NCBI GenBank assembly: GCA_036852015.1
Contig: JAANDG010000006.1
Coordinates: 62,001-126,000 of the forward strand
Origin: Pelodera strongyloides
Lineage: Eukaryota; Nematoda; Chromadorea; Rhabditida; Rhabditidae
DNA length: 64,000 nucleotides
Direction: 5' to 3'
Below the pieces are notes generated by a model. The model made no database searches and was not told the DNA's origin. It saw only the letters and a program-made list of their open reading frames with translations. Positions 1 through 12,622 of the stretch are shown piece after piece. Numbering within the stretch: the first letter of the stretch is position 1; each line of letters opens with the position of its first letter. The position numbers and the translations under genes were made by a program.

Positions 1-80
1 CGTTTCAAGAACGTGTGCAAAATTCAATAAATCATTCAAGACAAACAAGGGACTACACTCGCATGAGAAGTGCATTCTAC

Positions 81-568
81 CTGATATTTGTTCGCTTTGT
101 GATCGCTTTTGTATGGAGTATCTATCTTTGGCAATTGGAGCACTTGAACTCCCATTCCTTTTAGGGTTTCCATGCTTGCATTGGATATGTCTTCAGTAAC
201 AATGACAACAAAGGGATAGTCATCGAACTGCTTCAAACGGAAAGCTGAAATTGGAAAGTGTATTTACTAGGAGAGAACGAATACACAGACCACAATATCA
301 AGAGTCAAAACGTTTTGAATCCTCTTATTGTTAGAAACAAAATTCACAAAATTACAGACGATGCTGTGGTAAATAAGTGCGACAAGTTAGAGTGAGCTTT
401 TTCATATGATAATTTGCACGCTTTTCAACTTACGAGATCGGTTTACTTACCCAGAACTTGAGCTGCCAGAAGGAAATCCTCCGAGTTTAAAGTTGAAACA
501 TAAGCATAATCCGTAGATGTGGCCGAATGTGACAAAGAGAACAGTAATATAAGACAGATAATAAACAT
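81..568 (-). CDS. Secreted GT8 (glycogenin-like) glycosyltransferase, N-terminal two exons, truncated by window edge
   Basis: Two exons join in phase: 568-451 (39 codons plus 1 base) and 244-81 (2 bases plus 54 codons, ending in phase 0 before GTAGAA); the rest lies left of base 1. The start ATG at 568-566 sits one base after the acceptor CTTACAG, which suggests trans-splicing or a 5' UTR intron. The protein opens with a hydrophobic signal peptide (MFIICLILLFSLSHS), then DYAYVSTLNSEDFLLAAQVL, which fits the first beta-strand and helix of GT8 glycosyltransferases (AYVT...DDYL.GA.VL). Exon 2 carries PFVVIVTEDISNASMETLKG followed by GVQVLQLPKIDTPY, the second Rossmann strand region. The DXD metal site and catalytic part are outside the window, so donor and acceptor cannot be given. 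GT8 enzymes transfer sugars from UDP or GDP donors. The signal peptide argues for a secretory-pathway enzyme rather than cytosolic glycogenin. Family assignment is probable. Confidence 0.65.
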
Positions 569-759
569 CCTGTAAGTTTCAATATGAGAGTGAATCAGGT
601 GGGCAAAATTCTTAGGGAACAACACTGGAATATTAATACTAATAAGAATATAAGACAATCGCTTGAAAGACCTCACGTCATTCAGAGAAATACCAATACC
701 ATTGCTAGGAAACCAATGTTCTAAATATGCACATGCATAACAACCAACTCCATTCATTT

Positions 760-3700
760 TCCCAGCAGACTACAGAGAAAAGCAGATAACAGCGGGGAAC
801 TCGGTAAATGATACCCAAAAAAAGTAAGTTTTGTACTTCAGTTAAAAAATTGTTTTGAAATGCAGAAAGTATATTGCGCTTTTGTTTACCGGACCAGTCA
901 CTATGACAACATTGTGCGAATTGTGAAAATTTATCGATAGATTTGTAATTGAGTTTAAGAAAAAATCTTAATTCAAGCTAGAAAACAACAAATGATGGTT
1001 TAGTTGGATTTGGGTGCAAGGTTATGTAACCTACAATGAATAACTCTCTAGTGAGTTCACTTGCAGGAGGGCAAAGGTCTATTTATCAAGGCAGAGCACT
1101 CAGTGACTGCAAATACACAACCCTGCCCAGTATTAGTTAGCACTGTCGACGATTACAAAAACGATTCACGAACTTCACGGCGATTGACGAGCAGCCGCAA
1201 TAAGTTACTTATGCACTATTGTGGATGTACACATACAGTTTTACAATTAGTGGGCAACACAGTGGTGTCTGGTCATGTATCCAACTGCTTGATTTCGATG
1301 CGAGAGTAATGCTCGCTGTTTTTTTTTGCATACAACTTCATTAACTGGTATGTGACGATTTGTGTCATTTTGTAGTACGTTAAAGTTTTTCTTATAGGGG
1401 AGCTTTGGTCGCGAATATCGAGAAAATTGGCTGGTAACTTGGTTCCACAAGGGACTATAGTGGATGTACTCATTATGTCAACAGAGGTACCCTAGAGAAA
1501 TGCTTCACAATAGAACTAAATTGGCAAGCATTATTTTTAAAACTTACTAAATTAACTTTGCCTCACGATCAAGCTCTTTCTTTCTTCGAATTTCGACTGC
1601 ATTCTAGTCAGCTACTCGGCAAAGTTTGTAATCCAGTATGTGTTGGTAACATTTTGGCCTCTTTAAACGCTTATGTAAACAGAGATACCGACAGAAATGA
1701 ACCCTTCCGTATTCCTACGCAAAGAGGATGAGGTTTTTGATCATAAAGACATTTGGCGTTCATCATGTACGTGCGTGACAATTGTAAGAAGTATGTATGA
1801 AGATGTAATTGCTAGAGTATTACTACTCCTTCACTAGAAAGCAATATTTACACCAGAATATTTAAAATACAGTATACCAGCGGATTGGATAGAGTGTAGT
1901 CTACACATGAGGCGCTTTTATTTACTAAGTGATGATGACACTGAGACCGCATAACACGCTGAACATTGAAAGACAAAAGAATGATGTTATTTTGATAGCA
2001 AATAAATGATTACAAATTGTTCCAAATCACAATGAACTATGTTCATAGAAGTACCGTATTTATCTTATCACAGAGCTAGTGAGTCACACCAAACGTTGTA
2101 CTGCTAAAAATATGCTCGTTGCAAGAAATAAAGACGTTGCATGTCAGGCAATACGGCAACCCGCTATGTGGAAACGTGATGTGTCAATGGAAAGTGTTTT
2201 TGGTTTGATCACATTGTATCTATCGAGAGAAATAGATCAGAAAGATACCGAAATACGAGCATTCTTAGGAGTAAGTGCATATATGGAGGGGGGGGGGGGG
2301 GGGGGAAACTACATACATAGGTCTCAAGGAAACATCCAGCTGAACGATTGAGCATCACTCCGAAATCAGATTTCTGAATCAAACTTATCAATTACATTTG
2401 AAGCGTGAAATTGGCATGGCCGACGAGAGTTAAATCGTTGTGGAAAACTTTCTCGATAGAGATGGCCGATAATGTAGACCCACTTTCCCTCATGTTTTTG
2501 ACCTTGCACCCTCGCATGTTCATATCGTCCAATTAACCGATCATTTTTCAACCAGACTTTGAATTTGTTGCGCTTAAATGCGACGATTTAAAAAGTTACC
2601 ACAAGACCGCGCATTCAAGGACATTTTCCACTTAAAAGATCTTGGAGGAGACTATTTTTAGATTTTTCATTTTCGAAAGTTATCAACACTTCAATGAGAG
2701 AATACTCTACCGCGCGCACACTTCCGGTTAATGATACAGCTTAAATTTAAAGATAGATTTTTCCATGTGACGCAACTATAAATTGTTCTCTTTTTGATCT
2801 TAGTTTAGTTCTGAATGACGAATGTTAAAAAAACTGCCACTTGTTGGAAATCATCAATAACAGAGAAAGGGAAAACGCCGTATGAAATCAAAGGGTTTAA
2901 AAGGTTTCTCATGTATGTAATAAAACAATGTGCATCCAATATAAATTTGTGTGCACTAATTCAAAAGTATGCACAATCCGAAAATTTAATGCTCCTGAAG
3001 TCACCTAAAAATATCTCTCTATTTTATGTGTACCAAGTAAACTTGTCTATAAAGTAGACATAATTTCCGCCTAGTTGACCGGAAATGATTCCTACGCATG
3101 CCAATATTACACATGAAAGTTGATCAATCTTAAAATAGTTGTTTTTTTGTCGTTGTCGGAAATCAACATTCTTCTATATTTTTCTTCCAATGCGAAAACT
3201 TGGTTAAATAAGTAATTCGTGCAAACAAGGCCTAAGGTGGTGAAAATGCTTGCACAAAAAAATAAACAAATCAGAGCAACTTGTACCCAACATGAGGTGG
3301 GGCGTTCTAATCAAGCGTATGAACAAGGTTTGGAAAGCCTGAACTATGTATTAGAATTGAGCCGCCGATTGAGTGTACCATCGATGTGTAACATTTTTTA
3401 TTCCGTGTCCTTTTCGAAAGAGTTAATTATTACTGATTGCGTACTGATTATAAACTGTATTAAAATAATTTATTTTGTATTATGGATTGCGGAACATCGC
3501 GGTTGCAAAGTGAATGAATGTTCCTGTGTTCGATATGAAGCAATTCAACAAAATATGAAAACAATGCATATATAATTGTAGTATGTGATTGGGTTTATTG
3601 CTTGTTGTGGAGCATGCTCATAGGGTACCCGATATTAAACTCTTCATTTAAAAAAATGTGAAATGTATATTGAATGTTCACATGTGTCTTGGCGAATACA
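760..3700. other. Intergenic stretch, no gene recognised
   Basis: Only short, unsupported open frames on both strands, with no recognisable domain or phase-compatible exon chain. An 18-base G run lies at 2288-2305 (possible quadruplex or slippage site). Confidence 0.5.
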
Positions 3701-3713
3701 CGTCACAAATAAA

Positions 3714-4133
3714 TTATAGATATATGGAAACGTTTATCACATTTTCGAGTGTATGTAAAAGAAGAGACACAAACGGAGAGAAAATGTAGACGTTGAATGA
3801 GGATATCGTACAAGGTTTTTCTTTTCGGAGTTGTCCATAAATAAACTGTGTGTAGATTTTAATAAATCGCGTGAAGTCCAGAGAAACACCAATGTTGGCT
3901 ACCTTCTTATTTTCGTCAATCCAAGAACATATTCGAACATTTGATTGAAATGTCCACATATAAATTGCTGATGGAGCTGAGAAAGTAAGCTCTTCCGTGT
4001 TTAACACGGCCAGCAACATAATACAAACAACAAACATATCGCGAGGTCGCAAGTAAAAACTACTTTCACATCCAGGTTTAAAGACCAGAGTATGTTTTTG
4101 AACACTATTAAGTTTCCTCCAATGATCGTCCAA
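3714..4133 (-). other. Unassigned open frame with possible signal peptide; weak resemblance to the 450-760 region
   Basis: This 139-codon open frame holds an internal ATG at about 4040 followed by a hydrophobic stretch (MFVVCIMLLAVLNTEEL) like the start of the GT8 gene (MFIICLILLFSLSHS). It also holds NIGVSLDFTRFIK, resembling NGIGISLNDVRSFKR encoded at about 700-660 just upstream of that gene. The two matches occur in the opposite order in the two places. I see no convincing splice-linked partner exons and no domain. It may be a decayed duplicate of the neighbouring locus or chance. Confidence 0.2.
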
Positions 4134-4139
4134 CGATAA

Positions 4140-7100
4140 GTTTATATTCTGGCATGAAGGTAAATCTAATTTCCATGCACACGCAGAAAACTCTCCTCCG
4201 GAAACAACACGGCCTATATGGTTGGAAGCTTATTCATCAATCGCCTGAAGAACGACTTTCAAAAAGCCTGAAACTGACCAAATAAAACAACTTACAAAAG
4301 GTGCACTTTGTGTGACTGCTTTACAGTTTCATTATATTTTTCTCTGATATGCATATTTTCATCTGCTTTGTATGTAAAGCGAAATGTCTGTAAAGTGCAT
4401 CCGAATAAGGGCTATTCATCCTGTTTAGTGTATCGTAACATACATTGTTTTGAATATTAATGATGTAGCACACTCCATAATTCTCTACTAACCAATTACA
4501 TCGACAACGATGAAGTGACTTCGTCCCGAAATTTTTATGACGCAAAATGAAGTCAAAAACACCTATCAGCTAGTTATATACGTAGGAAAGCAATGTTGGG
4601 CTACTTTGCTTTATTTTTGTTTTTGAGTTACGCTACGTACTCTTTAAAGTATTTTGAACACTTGATCCTCGTACTGCAATTTGGTACCAACGTTCGGAAT
4701 TTTTTCTATCATTATTGGAGTTTGCCGCTGGAAAGTTGTGTTTTTGTTCGGTTTGTTAGGTAACAGAGAGGAATTAGTGGAAGCCTGCAGTGGAGGCTCG
4801 TTAGAATTAGAATCGACTTTTCCTCTTCCATAATACACCCATCAGCAGAAAAGGTTTCTTTTAATATGTGGACATTTTATCCAAGTATACACTCTTAAAG
4901 TGAGAACATTTGAAATAAAGATTATTCATAATCCATTACCGTAAATATTCACTATTTGACACCGAACCTGTGGGGTGCTGACATGGTGTACATATATGTA
5001 GAAAGATCTCACAATCGTCGATTAAACAATCAAGACAAACTATCTATCAAAGACATATAGTTGATTGCTAACTAAAGGTGGCATTTGCACCTGCAACTTT
5101 GTAACATTCAATAATATTCACGGGGATTGTGACGGGGCAAACCCCTAAGAACATTAACAAAGCATATCATTATTCCTTATATTACGAACCTTTTACTTCT
5201 AGGACAATGCATTCCATTGTGAATTCACTCGTGTTGCTTTAAGGAGTCCAAGCGCCTTGATTTGTTTTTTCCTCGGTTTGTTTTCCGTTATGCATGTCAG
5301 TCCGCTTGCGGCGACAATCAAAGATTGATTATGCAGTTATTTTTATATTTTCCCGAAGCCAATGATTTGTTTTTGACTCAAGAATACACATGCAAGAGAC
5401 CACCTTCTCTCATTACCATTTTATCAAAGTTTTGTTGGATATTGAGCTCTGCTATGTGTTACGTCTTAAGGTTTGAACTTGAAAGGATATATAAGAAAGG
5501 ATGCAGGGTCCGGACTGGCGGATCACACACAGTTGCATCCTTTACTTTTTGCTCTGCGTTCAAGTTTTACTCAGAAATCTAGAGTTGTTGTCAGTGTATT
5601 TGTCGGTGACAAAATGTTGATGTATGTGGATGTTATTTGATGCGTTTCCTCTTTTCTTCAGCACTAATTCGAGTTAATCCTTCATTTCGTGTCACAAAGA
5701 CCTTCACAACTTTCAAAGGACCCGGAATCGAAAATTTTCTATTCATTTTTCTCTTTTAATCCAGCTTATGTTTTATTTATAAGAGTTTTTGTTAAAATTA
5801 GTAATGGATGAACGTTGGTTTGATATGGCTACGTGCACTTACCTGCCAATTAGATTAATGGGTTCACTGAATGTAATTGGACGGTAATTTAATGAACTTC
5901 ATCATTATTCCCTTATCTTCGACTACAAGCACCTTTTTTTAAGTAAAAATCCAAGTTTCATGTCAGGTGACACACAATTACAGTAATAAAATCACTCGGC
6001 AGTTCGAAACCACCGTAATCTACTTTTTAATTACAAGCCGTCATTTCTAGGTATCGTTTTGCGCGCAAAATATTGGTATAGATATGTAATTATGTACATT
6101 TTTAAAAGATAATTACGTTCACGTAACCATACATCAAGTCGAATACTATTGTAGTTACAAAAGCGTAAAACTCAGATTTTAGCGTTATTCGGATGGCGGC
6201 TATGATATACAATAACCCCCACATTCAATGCACGTCACCACGCTTACATTCAATTAATCGAGTATTTTACGAATACACGTGGTGGTAATGTGTGCTCCAG
6301 TTATTACTATTTTAACATGCAGTTTAGTTTCTTATCCTACATAGTTTGCACGCATTGACACACCAAAACGTTATTTTTTGGTGTGTTATTCGTAGCAGAG
6401 GGCGGCGCGTGTACATCCAATGCTACGTCTTTAATATTGAATTACAGTTTTGCTGTACCTAGTTTTGTAGAAATTAGTTCAGTGTGTAGAGACTGATCTA
6501 ATAAGAGCAACACGCGCCTTCTAACATTTTTGAATAAAAATAAAGTGAATCGGTCACTTAATCTTCGCAAGCATCGCAGCTGACCACGGCTAAAACATTG
6601 AAATCAAACCGAACCATCAAGTTTGCATCGGACTAATTGGAAGGGATCACAAAACGAATGCTTCATTTTATCTAAATTACAAGGCGAACGTTTTATACAC
6701 ATAAAAAAGAAAGCATTCGTCTTTTCTAAACGTAGAGACGTTGTTTGGCTCTCCTATCCCTGCTATCTACCGATTTTTCGCACTCGATAGAAGTCAAAAT
6801 CATTTACAAACAATGGGGATTACCTTTCGAGCCATCCATGTACCTGCTATCTTGTTAACTTGGCATCACCTTGAAGCGGGGGCGTGATTAACATATGTAT
6901 ATTTACATGTACAGTTGTCACGCGTACGCATTTCCCCGGGATATACACTGATGCATACTCGAAATGACACATCTAGAAAAAAAACAATTATGAATTAATT
7001 ATCATTGAGCTAGGCACATTTAACGGTAAATTGTAAATTATATGATACCACAAGTACCGCATCTACTAGCCATTTTGGTGTAATTTTTATGTCAATTAAT

Positions 7101-8677
7101 TCGGTTTACTTTCTCGGCCATCTGTCCGTGTCCCCAACTGGCATTATTTTTTCAAAACATGCAGCAAAAAACATCGCTAAATTTTCAAATTTCTTGTAGT
7201 TTGGTCATGTGTGAGTTGAGCATCTTTCCACCATCTTTAATAAATCTGAAACGGTTTAATATTTGTTGATTCTTATGAAACGGTGCCCCGAGGCTCTACT
7301 CCCGACCGCATCCCTGTTTACTTAGGGTTCTTAATTACTCTTTGCGGCTATTATGAGCTCACATCGACAATGTTTCCTTTCGGAAAACTCCGCCGATAAG
7401 CACATCATTTGGAAACTTTTAGAGAAGAAAAATAGTATTCACGTTAAAAAAGTTTAGTGTGGAGGTTTCGCTCCACAATAAGCACGGTGAGATTACCTTG
7501 CCTGCATGAAGCGCATTTGCCTGTAAGCCGATGGGCATTTTACAGTTTGATTGGTGTTACTGAGATTGATAGATTGTCTAGCTGAATTGAACGCTCATTC
7601 GCGAATACGGTAATGCATGTAATGTAGCCTGAGCAATATCGTTTCTTATATTTTTTACGGCGTCTTGATCAAAACCCAAATTCCTTGTGAGCTCCATGCG
7701 TCCTTGCATTTTGTGTTTAAATTTCGAAAAAAATTGAGGCCATCAGGGGTGAACGCGTGCAAGACCCCGTCACATTATTTTACCGATTGTACAATTAGCA
7801 ATTAAGGCATTCCTGCTACATTTCAACGTTTAAACATACTACGTCAACACACGAAAAACATCAGACAAATGAGTTGTTTGATATATTTTGCTATTTAGCA
7901 TCACGTCTTCACATTTTAGCCCGTAAGCCGTTTTTGTTTCTGTCCATCGTTATGTAACTTTAGAATATCAGAAGGGCAAAGCGTTTCGAGAAGAAACCTA
8001 ATACCTAATACATTATTGCTTTTCTAATAAGTTTTACAAATTCTTGCAATTTGTCAATTTTCGCCCATTGTTCTCGTCAGTTATTCATGGACTTAAAACT
8101 CGTGCCAAAATAGGGAAAGAACACGAATTGTGAAAAAGGATCAGCCGATTTCATATGGACAATATGTAGAGCGTGGTCAGCCAACATTACTAACTCGTTA
8201 TATTTCAGACTCTTCAGCTTTTTGTTCGCTAAGACGCATTTATTCAATTCGTACAATTGCTGCTCTATATTTAAACAGCGCAAAGCAATTCCACGATTAT
8301 TTTACTTTTGCATTCATTATTGAAAAAATGATGGATTTTGTTTTCCCACGTAAAGTGCTCCTTTCCATAATTGATATCCTCATTATTATTATATATGTCT
8401 GCATATACATACATGCCCTTTCCACTGCAGCAAACTCCCTTAATTATGCAACATGATCATATGTTCTCATCACAACTCTACTGAAATTACACCGAGAATG
8501 CTGCGTTTAATTCGTTTCGGACATTCTGCGAAGAAACACGTAATTGGGCCTCACTCCCTTATTAAAAGTCGTTGAAACATTCCATTCCCACTATTGAAGT
8601 GTAAGGCCATTTTAAATGCATCTATTTTGCGTCGATATTATTCAGTGTTGAGGACATTCCGCAACGAATTACTTCAG
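4140..8677. other. Long intergenic stretch upstream of the GPCR gene
   Basis: No supported gene. A minus-strand frame ending at 4644 (about 60 codons, Asn/Pro/Lys-rich) was noted but has no usable acceptor upstream. The stretch presumably holds the receptor promoter and perhaps an upstream exon, since ACTTCAG ends at 8677, eight bases before the first receptor ATG. Confidence 0.45.
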
Positions 8678-8685
8678 GAGGACAA

Positions 8686-11600
8686 ATGCACCCACAAGTA
8701 TTCTTTATTGTGGTCCACATGACAGTTACAATGACACTCGCAATTGCTGGCAATATGTTTCTCGTCTTTGTGATTTGGAGGGGAAATCGTGTTGTCAGAC
8801 GACGAATTTCACCTGTTCAGGTAATTTTTACATTTAAAATGGTGCTATTAGGCAAAATGGGCTATTGAAACTCGTTTTGCTTAGTAATAGCTATGTTTCT
8901 TCTAATTTATTGTTTGTATACAGTCATTACTGTATTTGTAAAGTCAAAAGTTGGAGCCAATTAGTCCTGTTTAAGACCCTGCGTGTTAACTCTGTAAAAT
9001 ATAGCGTCGGAGAGTCTCTATAGATTAAGCACATGAAAGAGCAAACACAGTCTACTGAAAGGAATCAGTAGCTTCCAATTATGGTCTCTATTCAGCTTCT
9101 GCTCCTACACACTTGTATGGCTGACATGATGTTCGCACTTCTCTCTCTCGGGTCAGAGATTCTGGTGATGATGAATTACCCCAAGTTTCTCGGTCCCAAT
9201 TGGCTGTGCAAGCTCGTACGCTACTGGCAGATGGTGCCTCTTTATGCATCACCGTTTCTACTTGTTGCCATCAGCGCCGATCGATATCAGGTATCACTGT
9301 TTGTTGTATTTACTAACTTACCACTTACGGAGCGAAACGTCGGTTATGATTAACCTCTAGTCTTCCTTTCCCTCCAAGTGACTCCCTCATTATTGCTGCT
9401 GATTTATCGCTACCCTCTTCGCCCTTCGACTCCAGAATCCACTACTATCCATCTATTCCTTTTAATTAGTGTCCCGTCCTTTGGTTCTCCCCCTCTGGGA
9501 CCTTATTAGACGACAGCAGAATGTTTTCCCACTATTTGGAAACAGTCGCAAAGGGAACAATAAAATCGCATGATCTTTGTTAGTCCTATGAGTGCGTCAA
9601 ATTTGGAGTATCTAGTTTATGGGTAACATTCAACACTTCCAATATATGTTCTGTAAAATTTGCAATGTTGCATGCTATTCTCCATGTCACCTCAGAAATG
9701 AAGATTTGAAGTGGCGTAGTTCAAACTCAAACCATCTCACGGTCGGCTAATTACTCCGTTATAAAAAGGGATGGTTGGTTTCATTTCGTGATTTTCATAA
9801 TTTATTGATTATTATCAAGGCCATTTGTCGCCCTCTCGCCAACTTCCGTCACAGTCGGTATCGACGGCCGAACTTTCTAGCAATTCTTGCTTGGTCTCTG
9901 GCACTTATTTGTTCGGCCCCACAACTATTCATCTGGGGGAAATACAGGTAGAGATTATTGTTTTACTTTATGCCGAAAACTTTTCATGGTCTACTGAAAA
10001 TGAAATATTTTGTTTTGCTAGTCAGACACTGATTATTATTGTATATTGAAGGAGGCACGATGAGTGTGGAACGTTTTATGGACACAGCAAGTCGACGTTC
10101 AAGAATGTTTACGTCATTGGTGGGCCCAGTTTCCTTTTTTTGCCCAACAGTTTTTCCTTCCAAACACTGCAGTTCCTTATCCTTATTTGGAACTTAATAA
10201 AAAAGCATTCAGTGTTCAACACTCTTGCCTGGTTGTTGCCCTCGATAATGGCTGCTGGCTTTTACTACTGTGTATGCAAGGCCGTTTGGATGTCGCACAA
10301 TTCACGACCACAAGCTGATCTAACAACATTAAAGTATGATGCAAATTCAGAAAAGTGAGTTTGCTGGCTCTTGCCAGGTTGGAATGATTTATGTTCAGGT
10401 CAGGGATTGCTCTTAACATTCTGGTTAATGACTGTTCCTGCCGAATAATTATAGTGATTATAATATAATAATAATATTTATTACGCACACAAAAATGTAC
10501 ACGCACAGTTTGTCGATAAAATACACAAAGACATAAAAAGCGAACAAAAAAGAAATACAACAATATACAGGAGATCATAACTGAAGACTACGAATGGGAA
10601 AATATTGTCGGATTGCTCTCAATCATTAACGAGGTTCGATGTACGAATGAGTGTCTGCGTACCATTTTAATTACTCTGGAAATAATGACCTTTGATCTAC
10701 CTCTACGTGTGATAGAAACTCGAAACTTGTACATTGTTTGTAAGTGTATTCCACACTTACCGGCCAATATTTTCCGGAGCATTTTAGCATCAGCACTCTT
10801 TCTTCGATCTACTAGTGAATCCAAGTTTAAAGCAACATTTCTTTCATTACTAGAGGGAGTTTCGTTATACTTAAGCAAGTTAGTTTAGTTTTAGTTCACT
10901 CCTCACCCAAGACTACGTGGAACGGTTACGGAAAAAGTCTTGCGGATTTCGACGTCAGAACAATGAATTCGATCGCAAAAGAGTGCAAACTGTTCGGTTA
11001 ACAATGACGATCATCTGTTGCAACTTTTTCTTGTGGGCACCCTTTTGTGTGGTCAACGTTCTTCAGGCACTCGCTCCCAAATTGCTCAGTGAGTCTTTTA
11101 CTTATTCGAATGTCGTACAGGTTTTGTCCTCCATGTCTTGGTTAACATGAACTTACCAATGTAAGCTGCATTATATACTACACATTTCAGGCTCGGAAGT
11201 TATAATTTACGTGATGATCCTCGGAAATCTGAATTCTTGTGTCAATCCGTGGATTTATATTCTCTTCAATCGAACACATGTACAACGTGCTATATGTGGC
11301 TCAGGCAAAGGTTGGCTAAATTTTGATGATTGAACACTTTTCTTCAACAATGTATGTAATTATGCACATTTAATGGGGAAACGCCGTGCAGGGGCATATG
11401 GATAGCGGTTCTAGAATTAGGTAAACTGTGCACAGTTGGGTGGGGGCTCTCTATGAATGTCAATATGCAGGGGCATATGGATAGCGGTTCTAGAATTAGG
11501 TAAACTGTGCACAGTTGGGTGGGGGCTCTCTATGAATGTCAATATCTTTGTTTAAAGTTTAATTGCTGTTTAAGAGTTTTTCATTTAAGGGTGTAAGAGA

Positions 11601-12206
11601 ACAATAATATATATTTCAGCCGTTAGTTTTGATAATTCCACCTGTCGAACGTCTCGTTTTCCTTCAACAAAAGAGCCGGGCAGTCCACGACAAGATGGGT
11701 TCTTGAGCTCACAGAATGAACACTTGAAGGTGGGATTAATCCTTTCTAAAGGTCATTGACAAATTAATGCATGCACTCTATCAGCGCTGTCACATACAGA
11801 AAAAGAGGAGTGATTAATATTCACTGGAAATCATACACATTATGTTAACTACAAAAGAGTGACTTTGAAAAGACGAAGGTATTCGTAAGCAGTGTTCAAT
11901 TGTACGCGGTTGTCGTATTTCTTCGCCACTAAGCCTACTCCCTTTGCTTTGAATAACATACTTTGTAAGCGTATGTATTAGTATGCTAGTGCCTAGGCAT
12001 ATGAATTCTAGGAAGGAAATTCAATGTATATGTCTTTCCAGGTATCTTTTGATCCAACCTTCCTCTCCCCTGTGATGAACTTGGCTCGTCCAATGAAAAC
12101 AAGACACCTCAGCGAAAGAAAAGAATGTCGAAAAATGCGAGTGCTCGCAAAAGAGCCAACCGAGACTCACTCCCTTCTCAGAAGTACTTGTTCCGCGTCT
12201 CCATAG
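8686..12206 (+). CDS. GnRH/adipokinetic-hormone-type neuropeptide GPCR (rhodopsin family), complete 8-exon model
   Basis: Exons, all phase-consistent: 8686-8820, 9096-9290, 9820-9947, 10052-10354, 10895-11088, 11191-11310, 11620-11729, 12042-12206; 449 residues as drawn. TM1 has AIAGNMFLVFVIW (conserved N). TM2 has LLLLHTCMADMMFALL (conserved D). TM3 runs LCKLVRYWQMVPLYASPFLL into SADRYQAICRPL (DRY). TM4 is AILAWSLALICSAPQLF, TM5 LAWLLPSIMAAGFYYCV, TM6 IICCNFFLWAPFCVVNVLQA, and TM7 NLNSCVNPWIY with NPWIY in place of NPxxY. QMVPLYASPFLLVAISADRY and NLNSC.NPW are typical of the GnRH/AKH/corazonin receptor group, which signal mainly through Gq. The extracellular N terminus is very short (MHPQ), so an upstream exon joining at 8678 in phase 1 is possible. 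The tail is Ser/Thr/Lys-rich. A 93-base in-frame cryptic intron may lie at 10120-10212; removing it gives 418 residues. The peptide ligand is not known from sequence. Confidence 0.88.
11388..11545. repeat. Perfect 79-bp tandem duplication in a receptor intron
   Basis: Bases 11388-11466 and 11467-11545 are identical 79-bp copies beginning GCAGGGGCATATGGATAGCG. They lie in the intron between receptor exons 6 (ends 11310) and 7 (starts 11620). Identity implies a very recent event or an assembly artefact. Confidence 0.9.
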
Positions 12207-12622
12207 CAATATTAGTATTAGTAATTTGAAGTTTCCCCTTATATGTAGTCTTATTTACCAAAAACAACTGATAGTAGGAGCGAAACGTGTAAATTTTTAT
12301 CATTCACTAGAAAAATGCAAAATGTGTTCCATTTTGTTTTTACTTTAGGGCTAATCTATGTAGTTCTTTTTTCTTCAGACTTCAAAATCAGCAGTCTTTT
12401 TTATTTTATTGTAACTCTCTAAAGATCTCCCTTATACGAGTGCAAAATATTTGTTGAATCTTTCGATTATTGGAAAAAAATTACATTGAACTGTATGTCA
12501 TTTGTGTGTCAAATTTCAAAAAAATTGCGAAATGCATTGGCAGCGTTGTTAATTGAAAGAAAGCATTTGAGGGTGACATTTTTATTTCATTCTTTATCAT
12601 ATTCATTGTCAACTCGTTGAGT
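12207..12622. other. Convergent 3' region between GPCR and aldo-keto reductase
   Basis: The stops of the plus-strand receptor (12206) and minus-strand reductase (12623) face each other across 416 bases, which must hold both 3' UTRs. No AATAAA was seen on the plus strand close to the receptor stop. Confidence 0.6.
12581..12586 (-). terminator. Polyadenylation signal of the aldo-keto reductase gene
   Basis: AATAAA on the minus strand, 37 bases past the TGA at 12625-12623, which implies a short 3' UTR. Confidence 0.6.

Noticed and set aside
8130..8456. Plus-strand frame just upstream of the receptor as an N-terminal exon
   Set aside because: No donor in phase 1 leads to the acceptor at 8677, and the encoded sequence has no receptor N-terminal features.
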